Shown here in pieces: positions 44,291 through 56,803 of a DNA stretch of 64,000 nucleotides. The stretch covers positions 124,001-188,000 of the forward strand of contig JAJFPB010000013.1 in the NCBI GenBank assembly GCA_020881915.1, read 5' to 3'. Made by a program: the position numbers and the translations under genes. The stretch's first letter is position 1. The number at the start of each line of letters is the position of its first letter. This DNA comes from Paramyrothecium sp. XJ0827 (taxonomy: Eukaryota > Ascomycota > Sordariomycetes > Hypocreales > Stachybotryaceae). The notes under the pieces were generated by a model. The model worked only from the letters and a program-made list of their open reading frames with translations. It did no database searches and was not told the origin of the DNA.

Positions 44291-45526
44291 ACTACAGTGG
44301 GTGAGGAACGACTGAGTTATTTATCGCAGGGTGCTTCTTTGTAAGTTCAGTCATTCCCAAGCTACATTCTCTCGTACTCACCCTACGCCTTTCCCGCTTC
44401 GCGCATCCCCACCACTTCCCTATATTTAGTTCAAAACCCAGATGCAATAGCAGATCACCGAATGCAGATTTTTTGCTCATCACGAAGAGACCGCAGTACC
44501 ACGATATCATCATCAGCAACTGCGCCTTGGTATTTAAAACCGAATCAAACCCGACCCCCTTGAGACAGGTGCTTTATTCAATTATGTTTTCCGCTACTTG
44601 TGAGTGCTCGTGCCTTCTGGAGTGGTCGCTGGTGTCAACTCGAATCATACTCGAATCATACTCTACACTCGTAGCTGACCTACTTTTGTTTTGACTGTGT
44701 CTGCCGCCATCTCTAGTGACACTCCCTTCAAAGGTTCATTCCTCGTTATGATGAGCAGAGCCAGAAAACGCCAGGAAGACACGCAGTGCGGTGGTGACCT
44801 ATGTGAGAACCTGCACATGACTGCCCAGCATTTCGACATGCACTTCACGCGTGTCTTAACTACGTCATCAAACAAGTTCGCATTACTGACTTTCACCTTT
44901 GTTACAGTTATGAGGCTCACTCCACGACTTGCGAAATAAAAGAAGAAGAAAAGAAGAACGAATACCATGACGAACGAACGAACGGACCAACGGACGAACG
45001 GACGAAGACCGACTACTATGAACTTTGGTTTGCTTGAACAGACGAACTGCCTGGCTTGCTCGGTTGCCAGCTAGTCGGTGTACGCCGATTGGAGAAGTGT
45101 CTGTACAATACCTAGCTCTCTCTCAACGGCACCCAAGGGCACTGCTAATCACAGGAAATTGAATCACTCTTGGACCGAAAGAGCTGTCGGCTCGGTTGGA
45201 TTGTCCATAGCAGACAATTTTGCTGCTTGCATTTTTGTGTCAATTCGTCGCAGACCATTAGCAAGGAAGGAAAAGATCCCCAGACGGCTTAGTGATGACT
45301 ATGACGATGGTTTGCAGGAGAATGTACGCAGGCGATGGGATATTAGCAAGCGACGCGAGGCATGGGCACGAGTACCCTTTTTAGGTGCATCAGAGTTCAC
45401 GTAATTCTATGCGCCCGACGCCTCCGACGCTCACAGCGCCGGCTCTGCGGTCGAAAACGTCCCAGCCAATGGAATAGAATCGGGGTAGGTACGCCTGTTC
45501 TCAAGGTGGTTCGGGTTCCAAGAGAC
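44291..45526. other. No gene recognised
   Basis: Contains the GAAC-rich microsatellite at 44940-45012 but no supportable gene. Confidence 0.35.
44940..45012 (+). repeat. (GAAC/GGAC)n-like simple repeat
   Basis: A GAAGAA purine run followed by imperfect GAAC and GGAC tetranucleotides (ACGAACGAACGAACGGACC and similar). It is the degenerate, opposite-strand counterpart of the pure (TTCG)n tract at 56728-56803. Confidence 0.7.
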
Positions 45527-46010
45527 CTATTTGATCACACTGTCGGGTGGTCGCTGAGGTTCGCCAGGGAGGCACCTTGTGGACTCATATTCAGGCGTAT
45601 TGCCGTCGGTATCAACATCAACACCACGCGGATCTTGTCTATCACATAGAGCATCGCAGGTAGCCTGGGAGGTTGCCCTGGGATCGACGCCTAACGAGAA
45701 GCGGCGACTCTGTCGTTGAGCATTAAGTCGCGACTGCGGCGCGGCAATGGCTGTCGCTGGGGATGGCCAATGAACTTGGACTACATTAGCAGAGGGATTC
45801 TCTTGCCCTAAAATCACATCTTGCGAAGCTAAACCAATGCCTTTCAATCAGGCCTTCCGCAAGGGAATGTGCCGAGCTGGTAAAACCGAGACAATAGCCT
45901 CTCGGGAATAACTTCTCATGGGCTCTGCCGTCGTTCATGAAATAGAGCACGGACGAGCCTCCATCAGCAGGCCCTCTGTAAGCAATTGTTGTCATATTCA
46001 AAGCTATGGT
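45527..46010 (-). pseudogene. Unrecognised minus-strand gene fragment
   Basis: The first frame (46001-45786) reads MTTIAYRGPADGGSSVLYFM and EKLFPRGYCLGFTSSAHSLA; the second (45847-45527) reads GLASQDVILGQENPSANVVQ and VDVDTDGNTPEYESTRCLPG. They overlap and join with one frame change near 45815. Composition is protein-like; family unknown. Confidence 0.35.
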
Positions 46011-49000
46011 CGCTGTTAGCCTGGCATTAATTCAGTTTTCGTCGCGAACGTTTGGTGTCACCATCTAAAAGATCATACACAAAGTCTGGAAGGTCCAACT
46101 TGAGGATGGACAGGTTGGCCAGCCCCTCCTTGGATGAAGGCCTTAAGGTAATATGTGCCGTGGCGCAAATCCTTCATGGGGAGAAGGGAATCAGCACTGC
46201 GAAGGAGGAAGGATTTCCACTGGATTCGAAGGCTTGGACACTCAGCGCCTGCCCTGCCCTCCTGGATGAAGCTGATCGTTTTCGCAGCAGGTTCGCGCAA
46301 TGCATCTCAAACTACGAAAAATGCGCGGGCCATCAGCGTCTGTGACGTTGGTGGGAGAGGCAAGATTGGCCGCATCTCTCTAGGCGCCTCATCCTGGAGC
46401 ACAGCGCACTACATATGTTGGACTGATCCTCTCGAGACCCTAAGGGATTTGTCGGCTTTATCGCAGAGGTCGTTGGCGGATCTGGTTCTGCACCTTGGCT
46501 GGAAGGGGGTCGCAAAGCAAGGGCTCGGGTGCTGGCTGTTCGAGCGGCCAGTGGGGTAGATGACGAGGGCCTCCCAGATGTCCCGATGTCTCGTGCAGTG
46601 GATAGTCTTGCGAGGACCCTGTTCTTGAGGTTTTGAGAAAAGCTATCGCTTGGAGACTCAGTGTCGGCTAGTTTTGAGGTTGGGCGCCGTCATGGTGTTA
46701 AGCTCGTCGCGGCACTCAACTTCGACATGGGACAACCTATTGGCTCCACCGGCGCCGAAGGCTCATCTAAATGCTGTATATACAAATCGTTATAAACCGG
46801 AACTGGCGAGGCGTTTTTCACAACTGCCAACGAAAGTAACAAGTGGGAGGGTATTGGCCATTTATGGCCGGTTGGCGTGTCCACCATCAACACACCGAGC
46901 AGACCCTCTACGTGACAGCTGAAAAGATGGTCGACGGAGCTTCGACGCAGAACTACACCTCCAGTACCGGACCACAATAGAGGAATAACTGGAGAATCCC
47001 CGATGGCGAAACTGTTCCACTATTCAACGGTCGACACAAATAATTGCCCCGGACATCGGCTTGCTCCCGACGCTGACCATGGTTCCGATGCACAGTGTAC
47101 TTGCGCTAAAGATGGCTACCGTTCTCAAAATGAGGCTCTTGCCGGCCATGGAGAGGACTGAGGCGCAGACCTGCAATGATATGCCATCCAGAGCGTATTT
47201 TTCCGACTCTGCCGGGCTTTGGACCGTCCGAGGAATGCAAAGCTTAGCTGCCATCCCGCTTTTAGAACCAATGGAAGGCACATCATTTCCAAAACAGTGA
47301 AACGCCATGTCTGGCCGCCCTAAAGGAAGAGGTGGAAGTAGTAGGACTGTGCTATGGCGAAAATGAAGATATATAGCCAACGTAAGGGGCCTCGTTGCTG
47401 TCGGGTTTCCTTTGGTAATGGCGCTTGTCGGAGGATGGTCGAGAATAGCAGCGGGGAAACCAACATTTGGCGCTTGTTAAGGTTTGGTCGGCGTTGCTTG
47501 TCTCTTCCAACCCAATGAAACTGTCGATCGTAGACCACTGGATGTAGGATATCTGCGAAGGAATCTGTCAATCGGGAGAGGGGCTATTGAGCAGAAGTAA
47601 GTGATCGCTGTGGCGTACATCTTTGTGCATTATCGAGCCGAGGTATTACTATAGCCTGTTAGTATTGCGAAAGAAGGGAGATTTGTGAATTGCATTTCAG
47701 CCATAGCACAATAGCATGATACGGATACGGACCGCAACAGTCAGATCTCTGGCAGGAAACACCTTGCCAATCCTCCTCAATCCTCCTCTACACGCAAACC
47801 ACCATCCAGCGGCTCCAAGACGGCCATGGTTATACCGGGCTGCCCGTCCATGGGAGGGCTTCCACGGTAGCGTAGTTGTCGCTGCATTCTTTGGTATTTG
47901 TAGGGCTCGGTTCAAGGCTGGTAAGTGACTGTAACGGGAGCGCCTCTGGGCAGATACTAGGTCAGCTGAGCCCCCCGCACGGCCTGTTGGCTGGAAACCA
48001 AGACATCTCGTGATGTAATGACCCTGGGGTGTGTGTGCTGCTGCATCTAGGTGTTGGCAGCGAACGGATTGTGTGTTGTGGACTCGGGAGGTTGCGCACC
48101 GCGATCTTCCCCCATAACCATGAATATGTGCGTTCCTGTTGATTGGTGACTGAGGTTCTTTAAGCCGGGGTGGCCGTCGCCTTGGCGTTGCTGGTCAGCT
48201 GTTCGGATGTCTCTGGGAAGGACGTGCCTCACGAGGCGTCCGGGGTGTTAGATAAACCAGGGGTTTGCTAGAGCGGACTGCGCACTTTGTTCTAATCCTC
48301 CATACCTTGATCACCTAAGCACGCATCTGTTAAAGAAATGGCCCTGATCCACATATATTTACATAACATCTCTAGGGTAGCTACCTACTATTGGGCTTCT
48401 ACGAGGACTCGTAAAATGACATTCATGATTACAACAACATACATAGAACACCTGCAACATTCACCCTCTTATGAAACAATTACCAGCTACGCCGTGAGGC
48501 CTCGCCATTACCATTTGGGCCTGGTTGCTAGCTTGATGTAACTGTAGTACCCATGCCGTCGCCAACCCGCCTTTACTGGAACCAGCAATGATGGCGGCAG
48601 TGGAATACGAACTGGCCTGTACTTTTCCGCGACGCAAGTTTCGTGATGGGACTTTCCCCTCCGCCGGTTATTGAAGTCTATAGGCGTGGGAGTCAGAGGG
48701 CTAGATGAGGCGGCATCACAAACGGCGAAAGCAGCGGCGAGGCGGCATTCAATTCAACAGACGCCCCTTCCCCCGTGGCCAGCCAAACTACTATGGACGA
48801 TGTGACCGAGCGATGAACGAAGAAAAGAGAAGCTAATAGAGGAAAGCAGTGATTTAAGAACGGTATGGAAGTAGGATCAAGGTCAGTTTGCAACAGTATT
48901 TTATTGTGTTAATATATGCTGTCTCGTAGCCGAGAATTGAGTGCTGAAGCAACAAATAGCGACCAATCATTTATTCTCCGTCCTCCGTCCCATGATAAAC

Positions 49001-49103
49001 TCAGCAAATTAGCCTGCTCTGTACTAGCGCAGCCTGAAGACCGCAACAAACATTGTCATCGGGCCCGGGACCAGGTCCGAGCAAGAGGCCATGGTCAGGT
49101 TCT
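46011..49103. other. No gene recognised over ~3 kb
   Basis: Many short frames on both strands, none with a domain motif, consistent splicing or repeat match. The plus-strand frame at 46052-46345 is the most protein-like, but I cannot place it. Confidence 0.35.
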
Positions 49104-49899
49104 TCATAGTATATGCCTCACATCATGATAGTCGCCATCAATCTCCAACTCGACATCAAAGGCATCCTTGTCCAAGAGGCTTGTTCCAGACGCAGCATTT
49201 TGTGTTCCAGTTGTCTTCACCATCGTGCTGTTAGCTTCGGTTGTTGTCTTGTCTTCGGTGGCGTACGAGGGCCGTAACCCATCCACAGCCTCGTGAGAAG
49301 AGCCGGCCTCGCCATCTTCTGATTCCTTGTTGGATATGATGATCGTTCCTTCTTCCTTAAATTTCCCCAACGTACGTCGAACCAGGCAGTCGCGGTTTAC
49401 TTCAGTCGGTGAGACTGCATCGTCATCGCTGCTATAGGCCAGCTAGAAGGGCTCATTAGTAGGTAAACAGAGGGCAACAGGAGGGTGGCATTTGTACCAG
49501 GGGGCGGTCAACATTTATGCGGCATTGCTCATCGTCAACGTGTACACTTTGACCATAGGCGTAGGCAAGTCCTGCGCGATGCAGATTTGGGGTCCATTTC
49601 CCCTTCACAAAAGGATGCCGGCCTTCACCTCGTTCCCACTTAGCAACGATATCAGCGTACCCTGAGTAGATATCGGCAACTTGGAGCCGGGCCTTGGGAT
49701 CGGCGTTGTAAGTGTGGGCGGCACGCCACCGGTCGGCCTCCTCAACAGCGTTTGTGGCCAGATACTAAAAGGCCGGTTTGTGACGTTGCAAGGTGGTAAT
49801 GGCGCCTGTTTTGCCTTGAAGCAGGTACGTCAACTCCGCCTCAGGAAGCGAAGGCCGCGATGCTGTTGGGCTTGGTGGCAGACTCGGGGGCGACTGCAT
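49104..49899 (-). pseudogene. Member C of the four-paralogue family, one in-frame TAG
   Basis: Exons 49899-49498 (134 codons) and 49442-49104 (113 codons with TGA); the 55-bp intron has GTACAAATG, TACTAATG and TAG. Exon 1 begins MQSPPSLPPSPTASRPSLPE, has TAG at codon 45 (49767-49765), then AEEADRWRAA-like sequence, NADPKARLQVADI and the core AKWERGEGRHPFVKGKWTPN, then LHRAGLAYAYGQSV and DDEQCRINVDRP. Exon 2 differs from the other members. It carries a weaker hydrophobic-acidic motif (TIIISNKESEDGE) and ends DYHDVRHIL without the basic tail. No frameshift. The equal first-exon length supports the start and shows the TAG is not hidden in an intron. Confidence 0.65.
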
Positions 49900-52589
49900 T
49901 ATGGCTTCGGTGACGGTCCAGAAGCCTATGTCGCAAGCAGTTTAGTCCAAGTACAGGTCGTTTCCAAGGGAGGTTAATAAAAGTGATAAGATATTTGCAG
50001 GGTCAAGCGGGTTTAGAGCTTAGGATGAGATGTCTGCGTAGTAATAAGAGTTAGAAATGCGCCTAGGTGGGGGCGGGCAAGTTATTGTGAGCATGCTGAG
50101 CGGACAGCGAGTGGGCGGTGAGCGGTGGGTGATGTGTCTGGTGATCAATGATGCGAGGGAAGCATAATGCCATGAAGTGGTCAGGGCGCCTTCAAGACTG
50201 GTTCATAAGGTAAGGCCTCAATGTAATGCTACTTACTATGCATGGTAGATGTATTGTGAACTTGACTGTACTTGGAAGTATCTCTATCAAGCAACACTCA
50301 CACATAATGTTGCCCAGCCCTGTGTCTTTCCTTCTATTGGTACTCGCATGGCCTGTGCGGGTGTGCTACCCGCCATGCCACGAGCTGTGCTGTGCCTTGA
50401 TGTCGGCCGTCACCAATATATCCGGATGGGTCTGGGCGAAGAGGGATGTAAGTGCAATTTCCCTCCAGGAATTCTAGTAAACGAGTGGTCTGTTTGCTCG
50501 GGGAGAAAGGTGCAGTCGTCGCTAGGGCCTACATTGGCCCGGAAGATCTTCAGTCGCTGTATTCCTGCCTTCCAGGGTTCTCTGTCAGGCATTCGATGGA
50601 GTTGGGGAGATTGCTGTGGCTTCCTCGAGGAGCCAGGCCGTGCTGCTGCTACCCTCGCGAAGGGAGATCAGGGTTGGTTCGGTTGGTCCTGAAAAGACGG
50701 CAGTCCATCACAGAATTCCCCGTCTGTACGACAACGCAATTATTGACGGCGGTAGGCTAGTCAACCTCTTCCCCAAGCAATTGCCTGCAGTTGTTGATAA
50801 CATAAGTGTGCCATACCTGAGCCCCGTCTATCCTGACGTCGGCTTGCGCGACGAAGTGTTCGACGAGAGGGTTGAGGTGCATTTTTCTCTTGCGGGAGGG
50901 TCCTTGGGGTGCCATGAGTAAGGCTAGAGCAGTCGAGTTTTTACCCATATAAGGGAAAGCATGGGAGAGCCCAAGCACGTACTTGTCGCCGAGGCATTCG
51001 CGAAGGTCTTTGCCGCATCGTCGAAGGTCCCGCAGGAGGGGATGAAAACGGACTGCGATTCGACGAGGACAGCTATCTATCCCGACTAGAGAAAGCGTCT
51101 CAACTTAACAAGGTGGCTATCGCCAGTAGAGACATATGTTGTCGTTCAGGGAGCTGGCAAATTTGACGTCGTCGCGTCCGTGGTCGGAGGGGTTACTACG
51201 AGGGGCCGTCACCTTGGTGTCCTGAGACCGATGTCAAGGATGTGCAGAGTGTCGGGCGCAGGAGCATCTATTGCGGAGGTGGAGACTGAATGTTGCTGTC
51301 AGTGCAATGCATGTAATGTCAGGGTTTGCACCGACACAGGTAAGGCATTCTCTTCTGTTGATGTGAGAAGTTGGCGTGTAGTGATTTTTTCGTATTGGGG
51401 TTTCAATTTCCTCGTTAGCTATAGGGTAGGCGGTACGGTAGCAGAGGGCAGCCAACCAGTAGTCCAACGAACGGGAGCGTACAAATCACATTGGCTAATA
51501 GGAGAGTGAGACACGCATAGGCAAAATACTGTACGGCCCAAGACAAAATCCCTTATTGGTCTGCTTCGTACACACAACCACCGGCCGGTAAGCCAACGCG
51601 GTAAGCTGCTGGAGATCGAGGTGATGCTTCTGGATATCCAGAGGAAGTGATACTTGTCTTGTCTTACTAGACAGCCTACATACTGGAACAGGGGCGAACA
51701 AGCTAGCCATTGAGAGCAGAGAGAGAACAGGTGGGGTTCGGAAATAACCCGGCGCGGATGATCCAACGGAGATGATTTTGACTTTCCTTTCCGGGAGAGA
51801 CATGCGCCCGTCATTGGCCGACTGACGTATTGATACCAAGCTAAGGTAGCATCTTAAGTTACCTTATGACCTTCATTAACTTGCCTTGCCTTGAAGGATA
51901 TCCATGATTGTGTTCATGGCTTGCTTGATGTTATCCAGCTCGATTCCGTTCGTTGTGCCGAACGTCACGTCACTGGCTGACGAGCATTGACAATCAGTAC
52001 CAGGTGGCTTTTGACCGACACCTAGCCACGAGGCGCCACGGTTTCCCCAGCTTCGGGTGTATCTATGTCCCCGGTAGCATGACTTTCGGCATTATTACGA
52101 GTTTTGTTAACCCGGTCCCCAAAGCCGAGATATTGGAGAATCACATTGTTCACGTAGAGGATTCCTTGCCGGGACTGCCCCAGTGGCTCGTGACTCCGGC
52201 GGCCCATTTACACCAAGGCCTTCTTGGCTTGGCTTTGCCAAGCTATGGCTCAACATGCCTATTCTCCTAATCCATCAGATTTGCGATAAGTTAGCTCAAG
52301 ACGATACATTCCCACTTGCCAACCATAGCTTGCATTCCCCTCCCCTAACAACACTCTGCGCCACCGGGTGCGGTGTAGGCGCGGGCGGAGTGGCCAGCTG
52401 CTACGGTCCGGCACTGATTGTGAGTGATGAGCAAACGCGTAGTCCAGCTCCAAATCATACGCCTGAGGGCAATTCTAACCAACAAAATCTCCACCCCTCA
52501 TCTGCCTGCCCTAAAGAACAGTACCGAAACATCTTCTTCCGGCCCGCCACACCCAACACTGAGCCTGATCTAGCCTGGTCGGAGGGAAA
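49900..52589. other. No gene recognised over ~2.7 kb
   Basis: Plus-strand frames at 50616-50921 (HRIPRLYDNAIIDGGRLVNL) and 51953-52270 are protein-like but isolated. I could not connect them or name them. Confidence 0.35.
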
Positions 52590-53843
52590 ATGTCTGAAGA
52601 ACAAATCACCAAGCTTCTGGGCGAGGTACTTGCATTCGATCCCGAGCTTAGGCGTGCCGTGGCGCTGCGAAAACGCCTTAAGGCAAATTGGTCCGATTAT
52701 GCCACTACGAAGCGTGACGATCGCGTCAAAGTATACGACGAACTCATCGATCGCATGTGGGAGCATATTGAAAGGGCAGAGCGATACATAAAGACACTAC
52801 GGAGGGAGAAACTCCGTCTCTCAGGGTTATCAGAATTGCGCAGCCAGGTTGAAAAGTTTGAGTCCGATACCAACTCCATCGTCAACGACTTCATGAACCC
52901 TACTAAGTTATATCCGAAGCTAGAACGCCTTCTCCTTCATGGATGCGGCCATGTTTTGATCACCAATCAGCTGAGCGGGTGCCAAGGCAAGGTCATCATC
53001 GGCAGGCTTAAACAGGAGCCTGAAAGCACTACCACGATCCTGGACCAAGATCTCCTCAACAGCCTGGGCGAACAAGCGACGGAGGCTGATCCGGAGTGCG
53101 AATGGGGAAAAGGTGGAGAGCGTGACGTAGAGAAGGCCTGGCAGACCATTGCAGGCTGGTCTATTTCGGATTGGCGAGTCCGGGTTACACCCTTGCTAAA
53201 GAGACTTGGCAAGGAGCTGGACGCGCGACTGGATAAATCACTCAAGGCCTCCATGATACGTTTCGAAGGGAGGCAGGTTTACAGCAGATGTGTCGATCGA
53301 AATCAACGAGTCTCCGCCGCCGCCATGGACGTCATCAAGAAGGCGCTGGTGTTCCTTATCGATGGCGTGAAAGGACAAATGGCAGAGCTTGCCAGAGGGC
53401 CAGATGCGGTATCAGCTTCGGTAAATGCGCTGCACTGGATCGAAGGGCAGCTAGGAGATGATGGCTCCGAGGAAGTGGACGGCAAGGCCAACATCTCGGC
53501 GGAACGAGCACTCCTCGCAAGACTATTAGCTTTCGGAGTGCGCGCGTGTAGTTGGATGTGCGACGATATCCACACTGCACCGACCCTTCAGCAATGGTCG
53601 CTACTTCAGTCACGACATCCCGGAGTTCTCCCTCACAGGGGAGAGCACGGTACACGACGAGCGTTGATCGACATCCTGCAAGAGGTTTCGGGCCTGAGGT
53701 GGGAACGTGGGAAGCCTGGGTGGAACGTCTCGAATGCCGGTTGTGGAGGCTCAGAGCGAGACTTTTCTACCTGCAGGGGATACGAGAAGATGAAGCAGAT
53801 CCCAAGGCATACATTGGACTGCGTAGCCTGGTGTATTAGATGA
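52590..53843 (+). CDS. Hypothetical mostly helical protein, up to 417 aa
   Basis: Single open frame starting MSEEQITKLLGEVLAFDPEL. Residues ~20-100 are charged and helical with coiled-coil character (RMWEHIERAERYIKTLRREK). A middle part includes KLERLLLHGCGHVLITNQLS. Residues ~200-300 include DWRVRVTPLLKRLGKELDAR and AAAMDVIKKALVFLIDGVKG. From about 53600 another frame looks more protein-like (YFSHDIPEFSLTGESTVHDE; then GIREDEADPKAYIGLRSLVY ending 53839). The natural C terminus may therefore differ through one or two base losses. No known domain, signal peptide or membrane helix. Confidence 0.5.
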   Translation: MSEEQITKLLGEVLAFDPELRRAVALRKRLKANWSDYATTKRDDRVKVYDELIDRMWEHIERAERYIKTLRREKLRLSGLSELRSQVEKFESDTNSIVNDFMNPTKLYPKLERLLLHGCGHVLITNQLSGCQGKVIIGRLKQEPESTTTILDQDLLNSLGEQATEADPECEWGKGGERDVEKAWQTIAGWSISDWRVRVTPLLKRLGKELDARLDKSLKASMIRFEGRQVYSRCVDRNQRVSAAAMDVIKKALVFLIDGVKGQMAELARGPDAVSASVNALHWIEGQLGDDGSEEVDGKANISAERALLARLLAFGVRACSWMCDDIHTAPTLQQWSLLQSRHPGVLPHRGEHGTRRALIDILQEVSGLRWERGKPGWNVSNAGCGGSERDFSTCRGYEKMKQIPRHTLDCVAWCIR

Positions 53844-54421
53844 GCGACGGCACGATCGGTGTGCTCAGGTTGACAGTTGGTGGTACTCGGGGCGAGGACT
53901 GTGGCCAGACGCAGAGTGCTAGGGAGGGGGAGAGGGAGATGGAGTTGGAGTTGGAGTGTGATGTCGGATTCGATCCGCTAGGTCGTGAAATGCCGTGAGT
54001 CAATTGGTAGAGCTGATATTTTCACGCAAGGTGCCTTCGACGGTTAAAAAAATTGTGCTTGGAAGAACCATTAGTGAATGAGGATGTTGGATCTGATGTC
54101 GGGAATGTTCTCCACGATCTGAGGTAGCCCATGGCCATGCGAGCGATCTTGATGCGCAATAACATGTCAAATCCCAGTTGTTCCGAATTTGTGATGTCAT
54201 TAGGAGGCAGGGAAGAGCGCAAATTGAATCGTAAGTAGTTCATATAGCCTTCAAAGTGATAGAAATACTAACCGACGACCATTCTGTGGATGATCTGTCC
54301 ATACTTATGCCAATAAGGAACGTAGCAATACTGAATGAACAGTACAGGACTGCACCTGAGAGAAACCCGAACCAGGCCATAAAGCTCTAGAGACGCGGAA
54401 TTGTGGCACTGGACATCTTTA
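53844..54421. other. No gene recognised
   Basis: A purine-rich stretch (GGAGATGGAGTTGGAGTTGG) at 53935-53957 and intergenic sequence 3' of the next minus-strand gene. Confidence 0.4.
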
Positions 54422-55222
54422 CTAACGGCGCTTACGGGAGGTAGAATAATTGTCCTCAAGCTTATTGGCGATCTGATCAAGGCTATCGGCGATGCGACGG
54501 GCAATAGCAAGGAATCATGCTTATAAGACATTAGTCAACTTAACCCACAATGGATGTAGCGAGGTTGTCTACCTGAAATTCGCGTTGCTCGTTTGCGGGA
54601 ACGAAGACACCCTCGGTCGGCGGGACGGTGGGTCGCTGCGAAATAGCCTTGCCGTCGGCGCGGCGCTGGCGGATGGCGGCGTCGCCAGCGGCTATCTAAG
54701 CCTCGACGGATCCTGATGGCACATAAGTGGCTGACAAGGAACGGCCAAGTGGCTTCGTACCTTCATTTCCAGAGTCGTACTTGAGGGCGGCTTCGGCGAG
54801 GCGGTCCATAGCCTCGCGCATGGCGGGTGTGGCGTTGACCTGCTCACAGCACGTCAGTATTTAATGGGAAGTAGTGAAAAGAAGTGAAGGGATAGACCTC
54901 GTGGCAAGAGTGCCCAGATTTACCATTTGGACCAGCGCAGGGCCGACAGCGGGCGGCAGTATCTTGCGGCAGATTAGCAGTTCATAAGGCATAGGAGATG
55001 TCTTTAAATCCTCCTACTACTGCATTCGATGCAAAAGGCATCGGGATCATAAGCCAACCGGCTTATGCACTCGTAACAAGATATCTAGATACTTGGTTAG
55101 CAAGCGATGACCCTTGTCAGCGGAACAAAAGCTCGTACCACTCGAATGTTCTCCGGGTAATTGGGGAGTGAGTTGCGCTCGGGAAACTTGCGGCGTTGAT
55201 CCGTGTTAGCTTGAGGAGCCAT
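54422..55222 (-). pseudogene. Multi-exon small zinc-binding-like protein with in-frame TGA and TAG
   Basis: Starts MAPQANTDQRRKFPERNSLP (55222). Intron 1 is GTGGTACG...GCTAACCAAG. The following exon contains ANLPQDTAARCRPCAGPNGK and GHSCHE, a C-x2-C...C-H cluster. It is joined in phase 0, across an intron ending GAGCAG, to VNATPAMREAMDRLAEAALK and YDSGNE. A further exon reads AAGDAAIRQRRADGKAISQR and ends EGVFVPANEQREFQ; the last exon ends DNYSTSRKRR. A TGA interrupts before TANLPQD and a TAG (54698-54696) precedes IAAGDAA. Both are explicable by C-to-T change. The exon between 55095 and 54985 is unclear. Not recognised as a known family. Confidence 0.45.
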
Positions 55223-56727
55223 CTTATGAGACGAAGTGGAAAATGCGCGGTGATGGAGCAGGACTGAGGTTTGGGGATGCATGGAGGAGACCATCTTCAG
55301 CCAAGACGCAACATCCCACGGTTGCCATGCCTGGAGCCTCCGTGAGTTGATAGGTTTGGGAAAGCCCAGGCCATCTTTGAAGTATCTTGCTTTCTTCTGA
55401 GTTGGGAAGTGTAAGGTAGCTCGAGACATTTGTATTCGCTTACTATGCAATAATGGAACGGCTTGGTGATGGCTTTCCTAGGTCGTACTTGCCTGTAGTG
55501 AGAGTATGGGCTGATTCGGAGAAGCTGTGGCACATGGAGCGACAAACGCTCGGCTCACAATCGATGTGATAAGGTTGTATACATCCAGTGTGAACTACCT
55601 TACTTACCTTGGGCATTGAAAATCAAAGGCTGTGTCCTCCCTTCGGTCGTAGACGGATCTTGCGATTGCAAGTGCATCCGCTGAATCACTGCTGGGCTCG
55701 CGGCTGCAACACTGCTCCAAAGGAATCAAAGAGATCAACTGACATTTGTCATAGACAGTATGGAAGGTCCACTCAATCAAGACTCCCGAGCGCACGTCGC
55801 ACCATCCTCTGGCCCACGATAGCGCCAGAAACGTTATTGCCCTTCGGAAGAGAGTATCGTCGGCTCGCAGCATGCAATGGTAGTATTGACCCTCCTACTT
55901 GACGTCAATAACAAGGAGTTTGATAATTTATCAGAGGAAGAGAGACTGCGATACTTTAGTGGAGTTGGGTTGAACGACGCTCCTCACCTCGTGGCCAGGA
56001 CCTTCAGGACCTTTAGGATGGCACTTCTGTAGATGGCAAACAGAAACCAGCCGCCTCTGGGAAAGAGGGTGCAGATCATTGGCAATCAGTCCGGGTCGTG
56101 AAAGCAGAGCGAGCGAGGCGCAAGGTCTCGTCTATGCTCTTCCAGCCCGTCCCTGGTCCTGCTTGTACTCGATTCGCTTCGGCTTCGGCGACGAGCACGA
56201 CGATGGGGGAGATTATGGTGGCGCTGCTGTCCGCGGTCAGGACCTGCAAGACAAACAGCCTTCTCATTGTAGTTGCAGGGCCGTTCTGCGCCGGCACCGC
56301 ATTGATGAGGTCGAGATAGGGCTCCGGTACTACTAGGCCGAGTCCTCGCGCGCAGGGACTGAAGAAGTGTCTGATAGCAAGCGTTGGGTAGGCTTTGGTC
56401 AAGTAAGCGTTCAGCGGCTGCGGGGATTCTGGTTCATGCATCCTTGATTGGACTGGGCAGGTGGTCAGCGGTCTTGATGCAGGTCAAACATTCAACACGA
56501 TCGTCTCCTATCGGCCGGATACCTTGACCGCATCACAGAGCCTATGCACCGGCTGGAGGATGCCTCCCAAGCCATCAACCTGCAAGTGGGACAGCTTCTT
56601 CCATTGTGCCGCATGCTGAGAGCGCTCTCCTGCGTCACATGAATAGCGCAAGCTTCACCCGTGCCGCAGGCTGTCGCAAGCCCAGCTAAGTCTACTCCAG
56701 GGAGACAAACGTTGAAGTACTATGTTA
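55223..56727. other. No gene recognised
   Basis: Protein-like short frames on the minus strand (55604-55873, 56076-56441) lack motifs. Nothing else is supportable. Confidence 0.35.
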
Positions 56728-56803
56728 TTCGTTCGTTCGTTCGTTCGTTCGTTCGTTCGTTCGTTCGTTCGTTCGTTCGTTCGTTCGTTCGTTCGTTCGT
56801 TCG
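56728..56803 (+). repeat. (TTCG)19 perfect microsatellite
   Basis: Seventy-six bases of uninterrupted TTCG, 19 copies, followed by degenerate TCCG and TTCG units to 56819. A reading frame through it would encode a Arg-Ser-Phe-Val repeat, but this is a by-product of the tetranucleotide. Confidence 0.95.

Noticed and set aside
49700..49770. TAG of family member C as a 3' splice site (CCTTTTAG)
   Set aside because: A GTACCT donor exists upstream, but splicing would throw the downstream core out of frame. Without the intron the first exon has the same 134 codons as member B.
53990..54055. tRNA-like GTCAATTGGTAGAGCTGATA followed by TTTTCACGCAAGG
   Set aside because: D-arm and anticodon-like pieces are present, but the acceptor stem does not pair and the B box is poor (CCTTCGACGG). 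Too weak to call a tRNA gene or SINE.
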